Assembly (NCBI GenBank): GCA_938008555.1
Contig: CALLKE010000095.1
Location: 1 to 14,008, forward strand
Length of the DNA stretch: 14,008 bases
From: an uncultured Pedobacter sp.
Lineage (GTDB): Bacteria; Bacteroidota; Bacteroidia; Sphingobacteriales; Sphingobacteriaceae
Direction: 5' to 3'
Both the position numbers and the translations under genes were made by a program. Under the pieces are notes generated by a model that did not search any database, was not told the DNA's origin, and saw only the letters and a program-made list of their open reading frames with translations. Positions 1 to 5,316 of the stretch are shown one piece after another. Each line of letters starts with the position of its first letter. Position 1 is the stretch's first letter.

Positions 1-1300
1 CCACTTTGTCGCTGCCGCCGGCATCGAGGCTCATCACCCTGATCCATTCGGAGGTGTTGCCGTTCATTTGCCAGTCGAAGCGAACCTGTACGCGGCCGAT
101 GGCATCTTTGTTGTCCGTAACAGTAGCCATTTGTTGCTCTGCAAGTGGTATATCAAATTCAGGTTTGGGCAAATACCCAGTATCGGCACCTATAGCTTTA
201 AACTCGCCTTCATAATTTCCAAGCGCGTCTACCGAATGATCTATTTCAATAACCATTAGTTTGGTAAAATAGCTGCTTCCTCTAACCCCAGCTTTACGCA
301 TGTTCATTTCGATTAAACATCCCGGGTGCAGAAAAGGCACTGTGGTTTTTCCGGAAGTAGTAAATACATTAACAGCTATACTACCGTTGGTACTCATCTG
401 TGCGAATTCCACATCTTTGTGCGTAGCTGCCTTTATTGGGGCTATTCTTAAGGATGGCGTCCTAAATGTGTTTTCGGATATTTGATAGGCACTTTTTGCT
501 AAGGAGGATCGATGACTTATCTTCGATTCTGTCGAAGTTAGTCTTTCATGATTATTGCTGCTATAGCCATACATACTGCGGTTTACATGCTTAGATTCTA
601 TCTCTATCTTCACTTGATAAACCTCTTTACCAGAGGTGAGACTGATGGGCTTTGCTGCTAGAGGGAGTTTGCCAAAATGAAGGATCTCCCCATCATAAAA
701 AAACTGCTCACCATAAGCTTCGGCTGTGCGTGCTAGGAAATTGTAATGCGTTTCGTCGTGCTGACAACTATAGGAAACGTCGCCAGTATAGCTAGGCTCT
801 ACACGGCTCTTATATTTTTCCTCAAATCCTTCTTTAATTATAGCATCTGCAATGGATTTAAGGCTGGTAGGTTGTTTACCTCCAAAACTCTGCGTGTGTG
901 GTGCAGCATCTAGTAAAACAGTGGGGCTATATCCTCGAATTATAATATTGCCTAAACTGTTGTTTTCAGTCTCAAAACCTACTTTAGTAATGATCCCGAC
1001 AAAATCACGGTTGGGGCTCTCGTTAGTAATATTCTTATAGGAGAATGTAGCTCTAATACGCTTACCTATGAGCTTCTGAGCATCTTCAAGCTGATGATCT
1101 TGCGCAATGCCTAAAGAATCGTGTGATAGCACTAATGTAAAATCGTGGTGCATGATAGCACTTTGATACAAGTCAAAATTTTTGTAGTGACTGATCTTTT
1201 TACCTTCAACATAGATGGTTAATTGGGTTAAATGGGACACGCCAAATATGGCTGTATTGGCGACTGCTTCGGCAGTGCTGGTTTGTTTGTTATACGACAT
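1..1300 (-). CDS. vgrG: VgrG, T6SS spike tip protein (C-terminus beyond window)
   Basis: The minus-strand frame from the ATG at 1300 is open for 433 codons to the window edge, so the 3' end of the gene is missing. The product begins MSYNKQTSTAEAVANTAIFG. Residues about 20-370 look like the gp27-like base of Bacteroidota VgrG (IIIRGYSPTVLLDAAPHTQSF near residue 125; SCQHDETHYNFLARTAEAYGEQFFYDG near residue 190, split here only for description). Residues from about 392 start the gp5-like OB fold (DAIGRVQVRFDWQ, then SEWIRVMSLDAGG). VgrG is the trimeric spike that caps the Hcp tube and carries effectors. It is the last gene seen in the operon, 19 bp after the last immunity copy, which links the island to a spike. 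There is no clear Shine-Dalgarno sequence and no alternative in-frame ATG nearby. GC content rises to roughly 58% over positions 1-120, against about 40% in the rest of the gene. Confidence 0.93.
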   Translation of the reverse strand, partial: MSYNKQTSTAEAVANTAIFGVSHLTQLTIYVEGKKISHYKNFDLYQSAIMHHDFTLVLSHDSLGIAQDHQLEDAQKLIGKRIRATFSYKNITNESPNRDFVGIITKVGFETENNSLGNIIIRGYSPTVLLDAAPHTQSFGGKQPTSLKSIADAIIKEGFEEKYKSRVEPSYTGDVSYSCQHDETHYNFLARTAEAYGEQFFYDGEILHFGKLPLAAKPISLTSGKEVYQVKIEIESKHVNRSMYGYSSNNHERLTSTESKISHRSSLAKSAYQISENTFRTPSLRIAPIKAATHKDVEFAQMSTNGSIAVNVFTTSGKTTVPFLHPGCLIEMNMRKAGVRGSSYFTKLMVIEIDHSVDALGNYEGEFKAIGADTGYLPKPEFDIPLAEQQMATVTDNKDAIGRVQVRFDWQMNGNTSEWIRVMSLDAGGSDKV

Positions 1301-1319
1301 AATTTGTTTTTGAAAGGGG

Positions 1320-1745
1320 CTATAGTGGCTTTTTATTCGAGTTTATTGGCTTATTGTCCGATACATCCGGATCTGTATAGTAGAGTTTACTCACCAGATC
1401 TGCATTATCATGAATGTAATACCCGCATGGATAGATATTTTCAAAAGGGTACTTCGAAACTGTAATTCCGATGGCTAAAGTATCTACGCCAGATACATAT
1501 GACCATTCATAGTATTTTTCTCCATTTTTATGCTTAATTACTGGATCACCTTTAAAGAATGCCGGATCGATTCTAGCTATGTCGAACAGAACCCACTCAA
1601 AGGTGGAGCGTGCGTCTGCGTCTCGCCGGGCTTCTGATAGGGGCCAGAATAGAAAAAAGCATAGGAATAAGAATGCGATGGTCAGAATTATGAATAACAG
1701 TATAAATATCTTTTTTATCCTATTGTTTAGTTCTTGGAAGGTCAT
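1320..1745 (-). CDS. Membrane-anchored immunity-like protein, paralog 4
   Basis: This 141-residue protein has a hydrophobic anchor at residues about 13-35 and then a soluble domain, presumably periplasmic. It is one of four paralogs in the island. The shared core reads DPAFFKGDPVIK, then YYEWSYVSG, DTLAIGITVSKY and YYTDP. Its N-terminus (NNRIKKIF) and C-terminus (KPINSNKKPL) resemble paralog 1 (4095-4529) much more than paralogs 2 and 3, so the four fall into two subgroups. It lies 37 bp downstream of the lipoprotein gene and 19 bp upstream of vgrG. The adjacent effector looks like a lipid II hydrolase that acts in the periplasm, so an anchored periplasmic binder is the expected form of an immunity protein. 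The immunity role is inferred from context and topology. I do not recognise a named family. Confidence 0.8.
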   Translation of the reverse strand: MTFQELNNRIKKIFILLFIILTIAFLFLCFFLFWPLSEARRDADARSTFEWVLFDIARIDPAFFKGDPVIKHKNGEKYYEWSYVSGVDTLAIGITVSKYPFENIYPCGYYIHDNADLVSKLYYTDPDVSDNKPINSNKKPL

Positions 1746-1759
1746 CTAAAAAATTAAAT

Positions 1760-1783
1760 TTAATGGCTGCCACTTTTTCCTTC
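1760..1783 (-). pseudogene. Effector-tail scrap upstream of immunity paralog 4
   Basis: Between the lipoprotein stop codon and paralog 4 the minus strand reads GAA GGA AAA AGT GGC AGC CAT TAA (EGKSGSH-stop). This matches the last codons of the effector tail (GEGKIGNP-stop). The stop is followed by ATTTAATTTTTTAG-ATG, nearly the same spacer that precedes paralog 2 (TTTAATTTTCAG-ATG). I read it as the last remnant of an effector gene whose body was replaced by the lipoprotein gene. The scrap is short, but the combination of tail, stop, spacer and ATG recurs at the other junctions, which makes chance unlikely. Confidence 0.55.
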
Positions 1784-2278
1784 TTAGTATACCTCTCTTG
1801 GCTTCAACTCCTTGGGCACACCTAATTCCTTCCGTTTTTGAAAATATTCTTCTTTCGAAAATGGGCCGAATATGCTATCTACTTGATGGCTTATAATCCA
1901 GTAATTGATTGGTCTTGAAAATACTTTCTGATAGTAGGGATCATGTTTTATTACGCTATCGGCCATAATTTTACCTCTTTCAGCATCCTCTTCAGGAGTT
2001 TTTGAATAAAGACAGTCTACTAAATCATTACCGATTGCACTCCGATAGTAGTCCAACAATGGTCTTTGAATAACGAGTATATAATTATCATCATATGCAT
2101 AGGCTTCTACTGTCGACCCAATGTCTTTTTTGCCAGGAGGGGCTACTCCTATAGTTCTATTATCAGGTGCCTCATCCATATAAAAGTAGCCTCCGCTCAA
2201 GTCTTCATCATAATCTGACATATTGCATGAGCCTAGCATTGTTATTAAAGCAAAAATAATAGGGGTGATTTTTTTCAT
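1784..2278 (-). CDS. Small lipoprotein, possibly DUF3997-like
   Basis: This 164-residue protein has a lipoprotein signal, MKKITPIIFALITMLGSC, with the lipobox LGSC and the acylated Cys at residue 18. The mature part starts NMSDYDEDLSGGYFYMDEA and later has TVEAYAYDDNYILVIQRPL and NYWIISHQ. From memory this pattern (a short lipoprotein with GGYFY near the start and Y-D-D-N-[FY]-I-L in the middle) resembles the DUF3997 group of small lipoproteins, whose function is unknown. No search was possible. It lies between a multi-pass membrane protein and immunity paralog 4, and is followed by an effector-tail scrap, so it appears to have been inserted into the immunity stack. A periplasmic immunity lipoprotein for another effector is plausible but unproven. 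Confidence 0.75.
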   Translation of the reverse strand: MKKITPIIFALITMLGSCNMSDYDEDLSGGYFYMDEAPDNRTIGVAPPGKKDIGSTVEAYAYDDNYILVIQRPLLDYYRSAIGNDLVDCLYSKTPEEDAERGKIMADSVIKHDPYYQKVFSRPINYWIISHQVDSIFGPFSKEEYFQKRKELGVPKELKPREVY

Positions 2279-2343
2279 TTAATTCTAGTTATGATTAATA
2301 ATTCTCCGCCTTTGTCCTATACGGTATCTCTTTCTCTCAAAGT

Positions 2344-2398
2344 TTCTAGGTTCCCCCCTGTCCGTAGATTCTATGGACAGATTCGTGGTGTTCTAGGT
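2344..2398. repeat. Near-perfect hairpin flanked by 8-bp direct repeats
   Basis: A 23-nt imperfect palindrome at 2358-2380 (CTGTCC-x-TAGA-x-TCTA-x-GGACAG) sits next to a run of six C on the plus strand. It is bracketed by direct repeats TTCTAGGT at 2344-2351 and 2391-2398. It occupies the non-coding gap between the multi-pass membrane protein and the lipoprotein. No T-run follows the stem on either side, so it is not a typical intrinsic terminator. It could be an insertion scar or a regulatory RNA hairpin within the operon message. Confidence 0.5.
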
Positions 2399-2404
2399 AG
2401 TGCC

Positions 2405-2959
2405 TCACAGATCATGCGTATAAGCACCATCCCATAAATTATACACCATCTGTTTGTAAAAAGGAATTTTGCACAATAGGAATGGACTTAAAAAGGTGAA
2501 TACTACACATATCGGAATTATGACAATGAAACAGTCTAGGATCCAAGGCATGAAGATTAATTCAAAAACAAAGAATTGTAACACTAAAGATCCTCCATTT
2601 AAAAGTGCCAATCCCCGTATTCTATTTTCTTTAAACTGTCTACGCAGACGAGTCATTAACATATTTTGCAACTGAACGGCGCCATTCAAAGGGTTTGAAA
2701 ATGGATTCAATAGGAGCAACATCATGAGTACATATGCTGGATAATAGATGTACAACCGCACCCAATTAACTCGAAGAGAGCCCAAAATTAGCTCGCCTAT
2801 GTTGTACATCCAGTCTGTGTTATGAGAAGAATCATCCACTAATTGTTGTATTACCCCCAAAAAAATCGCATATAAGACTACTTCGACTAACCATAGCGAA
2901 AACAAAAGTGTTAGCACCCATACGATATAAATAATTTGAGGTTTTATGTTATTATGCAT
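2405..2959 (-). CDS. Multi-pass inner-membrane protein of unknown function
   Basis: The product is about 184 residues when started at the ATG at 2959 (MHNNIKPQIIYIVWVLTLLF). A TTG four codons upstream would extend it but is less likely. Three or four hydrophobic segments are visible: about residues 7-35, 70-86, 108-124 and 130-158. A basic cytoplasm-like loop (RLRRQFKENRIRG) lies near the middle. I do not recognise a family. The gene lies inside the row of immunity paralogs, after a decayed immunity start codon, so it seems to be an insertion into the array. Polytopic immunity proteins are known for toxins that act on or through the inner membrane, which is one possible role, but nothing in the sequence proves it. 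Confidence 0.72.
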   Translation of the reverse strand: MHNNIKPQIIYIVWVLTLLFSLWLVEVVLYAIFLGVIQQLVDDSSHNTDWMYNIGELILGSLRVNWVRLYIYYPAYVLMMLLLLNPFSNPLNGAVQLQNMLMTRLRRQFKENRIRGLALLNGGSLVLQFFVFELIFMPWILDCFIVIIPICVVFTFLSPFLLCKIPFYKQMVYNLWDGAYTHDL

Positions 2960-2974
2960 AGAAAAGGTCAATTA

Positions 2975-3003
2975 ACACGGCTTACAGTTTTAGGCCGTGT
3001 AAG
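2975..3003. repeat. Interlocking inverted repeats in an immunity-gene remnant
   Basis: The arms ACACGGC (2975-2981) and GCCGTGT (2994-3000) form a 7-bp stem with a 12-nt loop. A second pair, CTTACA (2981-2986) and TGTAAG (2998-3003), overlaps it, so the two stems would exclude each other. The element separates immunity paralog 3 from the multi-pass membrane gene and covers the decayed start described at 2990-3007. It may be a processing or attenuation structure, or a by-product of rearrangement. Confidence 0.4.
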
Positions 3004-3007
3004 TCAT
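2990..3007 (-). pseudogene. Decayed immunity-gene start after paralog 3
   Basis: Downstream of the stop of paralog 3 the minus strand reads TTTAATTTCCAT and then ATG ACT TAC ACG GCC TAA, an open frame of five codons. The spacer copies the one before paralog 2 (TTTAATTTTCAG-ATG). The preceding effector tail (GKIGKP-stop) is also present, fused to paralog 3. The most economical reading is that a fifth immunity copy once started here and was truncated or replaced by the multi-pass membrane gene. The evidence is the conserved junction only. Confidence 0.4.
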
Positions 3008-3019
3008 ATGGAAATTAAA

Positions 3020-3448
3020 TTAAGGTTTACCAATTTTCCCTTCTCCTTTAAAGTGAAGAGAGTCCTTATTTTCTCTGTGAGGAGGTCTGCTGTTTGCATA
3101 TCTCGGATCCGTCCAAACTAGTTTATACTCAAGATCTGAATTGCTACTGATCGAAAATCGGTCTGAAAAAAGATTTTCCAAATTACATTTGGAGGCTGGT
3201 ACTGCGATGGCTAACGTGTCTGATTCAGATCTATACGTCCATTCATACCACTTTCTGCCATTTTCATATTTAATTACTGGATCTCCTCTGAAAAGTGCTG
3301 GATCAACTCTGTTCATTTCGAATAAAGCAGATTCAAAATCAATACGAGCTGCCGACTTTGATTCTCTTTCAGAGAAAGGGTGAAACAGCCAAATACATAT
3401 GAATAAGGCTATGGTCAGTAGCATAATCCACTTCTTTTTTATTCTCAT
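3020..3448 (-). CDS. Immunity-like paralog 3, fused to an effector tail
   Basis: This 142-residue paralog has a short cytoplasmic N-terminus (MRIKKK) and a hydrophobic anchor at residues about 7-22 (ending FICIWLF, as in paralog 2). The periplasmic core reads DPALFRGDPVIKYENG, then KWYEWTYRS, DTLAIAVPASK and NSDLEYKLVWTDP. The last 11 residues, HFKGEGKIGKP, do not belong to the immunity family. They match the C-terminus of the effector at 4533-5264 (HFKGEGKIGNP). The gene therefore looks like an in-frame join of an immunity gene to a leftover effector 3' end. An unfused ending would be expected about 10-15 residues earlier. Whether the fusion still protects cannot be told from sequence. Confidence 0.8.
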   Translation of the reverse strand: MRIKKKWIMLLTIALFICIWLFHPFSERESKSAARIDFESALFEMNRVDPALFRGDPVIKYENGRKWYEWTYRSESDTLAIAVPASKCNLENLFSDRFSISSNSDLEYKLVWTDPRYANSRPPHRENKDSLHFKGEGKIGKP

Positions 3449-3460
3449 CTTTTTACGGAA

Positions 3461-3538
3461 TTAAGGTTTGCCAATTTTTCCTACTCCTTTAAAATGAATT
3501 TCAAATCCACGGCCTACTTCTGCGTTCCAATTTCCCTG
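3461..3538 (-). pseudogene. Effector C-terminal remnant between paralogs 2 and 3
   Basis: This is a stop-to-stop fragment of 25 codons reading GNWNAEVGRGF and then EIHFKGVGKIGKP-stop. It aligns with the last residues of the colicin M-like effector (GGWVAGEGKGF, then KIHFKGEGKIGNP). A TAG directly precedes it and there is no usable start, so it is a gene relic. The sequence differs enough from the intact effector (NWNAEVGR against GWVAGEGK) that it probably derives from a different effector allele. Confidence 0.75.
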
Positions 3539-3556
3539 CTATTCTTTCAAAGGGAT

Positions 3557-3958
3557 TTACTTTGTTGGCCATTCCGGGTGAGCTTTCCTAAATATAGGGT
3601 CGGTATACTCGAGCTTGTCCCAGAGATCTGAATTTCTAGAGATAGAAGCTCGATCTTGAAAAATATTTCTAAAATTATATCTGGAAACAGGTACTCCTAT
3701 AGTTAATGTATCTAATCCAGATATATAAGTCCATTCGTACCACTTTTCATAATCTTCATATTTGATCACAGGATCACCTTTGAAAAGAGCAGGGTCAATT
3801 CTATTGAGATCAAATAAAACAGATACTAACTGTCTATGAGCTTCCGACTGTTGCTCCTTTTCAGATAAAGTCCTAAATAGCCAAATACATATGAAAAGGA
3901 TTATCGATACCAGTATAATCCACTTCTTTTTAGGATTGCTTAGGATTTGATTAGCCAT
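3557..3958 (-). CDS. Membrane-anchored immunity-like protein, paralog 2
   Basis: This 133-residue paralog has an N-terminal anchor at residues about 13-28 (WIILVSIILFICIWLF) and a periplasmic domain with the family core DPALFKGDPVIKYEDYEKWY, then EWTYISG, DTLTIGVPVSRYN and LEYTDP. The ATG at 3958 follows an effector-tail remnant by 12 nt. It is closest to paralog 3 in the anchor and the first half. No intact effector partner lies next to it, so it reads as an orphan immunity gene, possibly kept to resist related strains whose colicin M-like toxins differ. Confidence 0.8.
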   Translation of the reverse strand: MANQILSNPKKKWIILVSIILFICIWLFRTLSEKEQQSEAHRQLVSVLFDLNRIDPALFKGDPVIKYEDYEKWYEWTYISGLDTLTIGVPVSRYNFRNIFQDRASISRNSDLWDKLEYTDPIFRKAHPEWPTK

Positions 3959-3970
3959 CTGAAAATTAAA

Positions 3971-4110
3971 TTAAGGTTTGCCAATTTTTCCTACTCCTTT
4001 AAAATGAATTCTGAAGCCTTTACCCTCTCCTGCAACCCAGCCACCTATCGCAGTCTCAACATTTTTCAGTTTCATATCTTGCACGAGTTCAAAATTATAA
4101 TGGTCTTTTC
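3971..4110 (-). pseudogene. Effector C-terminal remnant between paralogs 1 and 2
   Basis: A frame open from about 4115 to the stop at 3971 encodes NFELVQDMKLKNVETAIGG, then WVAGEGKGFRIHFKGVGKIG and KP-stop. This is a close copy of the last 40 or so residues of the intact effector (KFERAKFEARNVETAIGG, then WVAGEGKGFKIHFKGEGKIG), including the Arg/Lys-Asn-Val-Glu-Thr segment, with one codon inserted. It overlaps the last codons of paralog 1 in another frame. An ATG at 4075 could start a 34-residue peptide, but with the D-x-Y-D site absent it cannot be an active enzyme. I treat it as a relic produced by recombination. Confidence 0.8.
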
Positions 4111-4529
4111 TTCGAGTTTATGGGATTGTTTTTTGAGTATATAGAGTCTGTATACTCAAGTTTTTCTCGGAGATCTAAATTGCCTGAGAAGTAGTACTCT
4201 GCTGAAAAAAAATTGAGGATACGGTATTTTGAAACAGTCACTCCAATAGCTAACGAATCTGAATCCGATCTATACACCCACTCATACCATTTTTTACCAT
4301 TCTTGTATTTAATTGCCGGTTCGCTCTCAAAAAGGTCCGAGTCAATATTGTCCTTGAATGCAATAAGCTCAAATTCAAAGCGCGCTGCGTCTTTTAACTC
4401 TTCTTCTGATTGAGGTAGAAATAGAAAAATACTTATGATCACGAGTAGTGACCACAGTATAATTTTCAAAGTAGACCACAATATTCCAAATATCTTTTTT
4501 ATACGATTGATTAGGTCTCGACTAGTCAT
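4095..4529 (-). CDS. Likely cognate immunity protein of the colicin M-like effector, paralog 1
   Basis: This 144-residue protein starts 3 bp after the effector stop codon (TGA-TTT-ATG), so the two are probably translationally coupled, as is typical of effector/immunity pairs. A hydrophobic anchor at residues about 13-38 is followed by a domain that should face the periplasm: SDLFESEPAIKYKNG, KKWYEWVYRSDSDSLAIGV, and LEYTDS. The core is the most diverged of the four copies (SEPAIK in place of GDPVIK), which fits specificity for the adjacent toxin. The topology equals that of the colicin M immunity protein Cmi (inner-membrane anchor, periplasmic domain), but I see no convincing sequence match to Cmi. 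Its C-terminus (NNPINSKKRPL) resembles paralog 4. Confidence 0.82.
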   Translation of the reverse strand: MTSRDLINRIKKIFGILWSTLKIILWSLLVIISIFLFLPQSEEELKDAARFEFELIAFKDNIDSDLFESEPAIKYKNGKKWYEWVYRSDSDSLAIGVTVSKYRILNFFSAEYYFSGNLDLREKLEYTDSIYSKNNPINSKKRPL

Positions 4530-4532
4530 AAA

Positions 4533-5264
4533 TCAAGGGTTACCAATTTTTCCTTCTCCTTTAAAATGAATCTTGAAGCCTTTCCCCTCACCGGCAACCC
4601 AGCCACCTATCGCAGTTTCAACATTCCTAGCTTCAAATTTTGCACGTTCAAATTTCTGCTGGGCTTCATGTTTTATACGATCCCATTTTGTGCTTGAAGG
4701 TTTTTTTACATTATCCCAGGTCTTTCTAGCCTTGTTTTTGGAGTCATGCCAAGATTTAATATCAAAATCATAGATATCAAATTTATTTTTTCCTCCTGCC
4801 TCAACACGATTGTTTCCCAAGTAGATAAGGCTGATTGTTCCATATATTAGACCATCATTAATCGAGTGATTAAATCCCGATAAACGAAACAGTAGATTAA
4901 ATTGGACCGGTTTACCACCGACTTTATGCCCAAAATCAGCCGCTGTAATTCCCTGAAGGTTAATCTTTCCAAGATCTACATGCAACTCCTGTCCATTGCC
5001 ATTTCTATACCAATTAGTTGCCTCTCGGAATGTTAAATACCCATCATCGTCTGGACGTTGTAATGGTATTATATATTCGTCTACTTTGATAGCCCCAATT
5101 GAAATAGCTAATGCAGGACCTCTGGTTTGTGCCAAAGTTGGCCGATGTATTTGCACCCGTCCTGAAAAAGGTTTAGAGCAAAACTTGTGTTTGGTCGTAA
5201 AATCGCCCCCGGGCCCACTCCTGAAATTCCCGTCAAAGCCGCCCCTTGTAACTTTAAATGCCAT
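4533..5264 (-). CDS. Colicin M-like lipid II hydrolase, putative T6SS effector
   Basis: The protein has 243 residues. Residues 1-75 are Gly-rich and unassigned (RGGFDGNFRSGPGGDF). From about residue 75 it can be aligned by eye with the C-terminal half of colicin M. NWYRNGNGQELHVDLGKINL (near 85-103) matches LWGNGAERSVNIANIGLKI. YGTISLIYLG (near 141-150) matches LGNITLKTEG. D163-I-Y165-D166-F matches the catalytic D226-K-Y228-D229-F, and H173 lies near the position of H235. R213-N-V followed by AIGGWVAGEGKGFKIHFKGE matches R236-G-I followed by the SGKEYQILLPGE-type ending. Colicin M cleaves lipid II between undecaprenol and pyrophosphate in the periplasm. A basic, helical insert of about 40 residues separates His from Arg. 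No signal peptide, receptor domain or TonB box is seen, and the gene lies between tssR and vgrG, so T6SS delivery is inferred. Confidence 0.78.
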   Translation of the reverse strand: MAFKVTRGGFDGNFRSGPGGDFTTKHKFCSKPFSGRVQIHRPTLAQTRGPALAISIGAIKVDEYIIPLQRPDDDGYLTFREATNWYRNGNGQELHVDLGKINLQGITAADFGHKVGGKPVQFNLLFRLSGFNHSINDGLIYGTISLIYLGNNRVEAGGKNKFDIYDFDIKSWHDSKNKARKTWDNVKKPSSTKWDRIKHEAQQKFERAKFEARNVETAIGGWVAGEGKGFKIHFKGEGKIGNP

Positions 5265-5316
5265 AACTGTTTGTGATTAATGTTGAATAAATAGGTTTGT
5301 ATTGTAAATTTTTATA

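Noticed and set aside
6..485. Plus-strand open frames of 61-69 codons at the left edge
   Set aside because: They lie opposite the vgrG frame, which is open for 433 codons and has clear VgrG sequence. Their products have no recognisable features.
2279..2404. Possible remnant coding sequence between the membrane protein and the lipoprotein
   Set aside because: All three minus-strand frames hit stops within a short distance and none resembles the effector tail or the immunity family.
2405..2971. TTG start at 2971 for the multi-pass membrane protein
   Set aside because: An ATG four codons downstream (2959) directly precedes the hydrophobic region. The extra codons run into the inverted-repeat element.
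3971..4075. A 34-codon frame starting at an internal ATG as a real small gene
   Set aside because: It is a near copy of the effector C-terminus without the catalytic residues, and related relics occur at other junctions. A gene relic explains it better.
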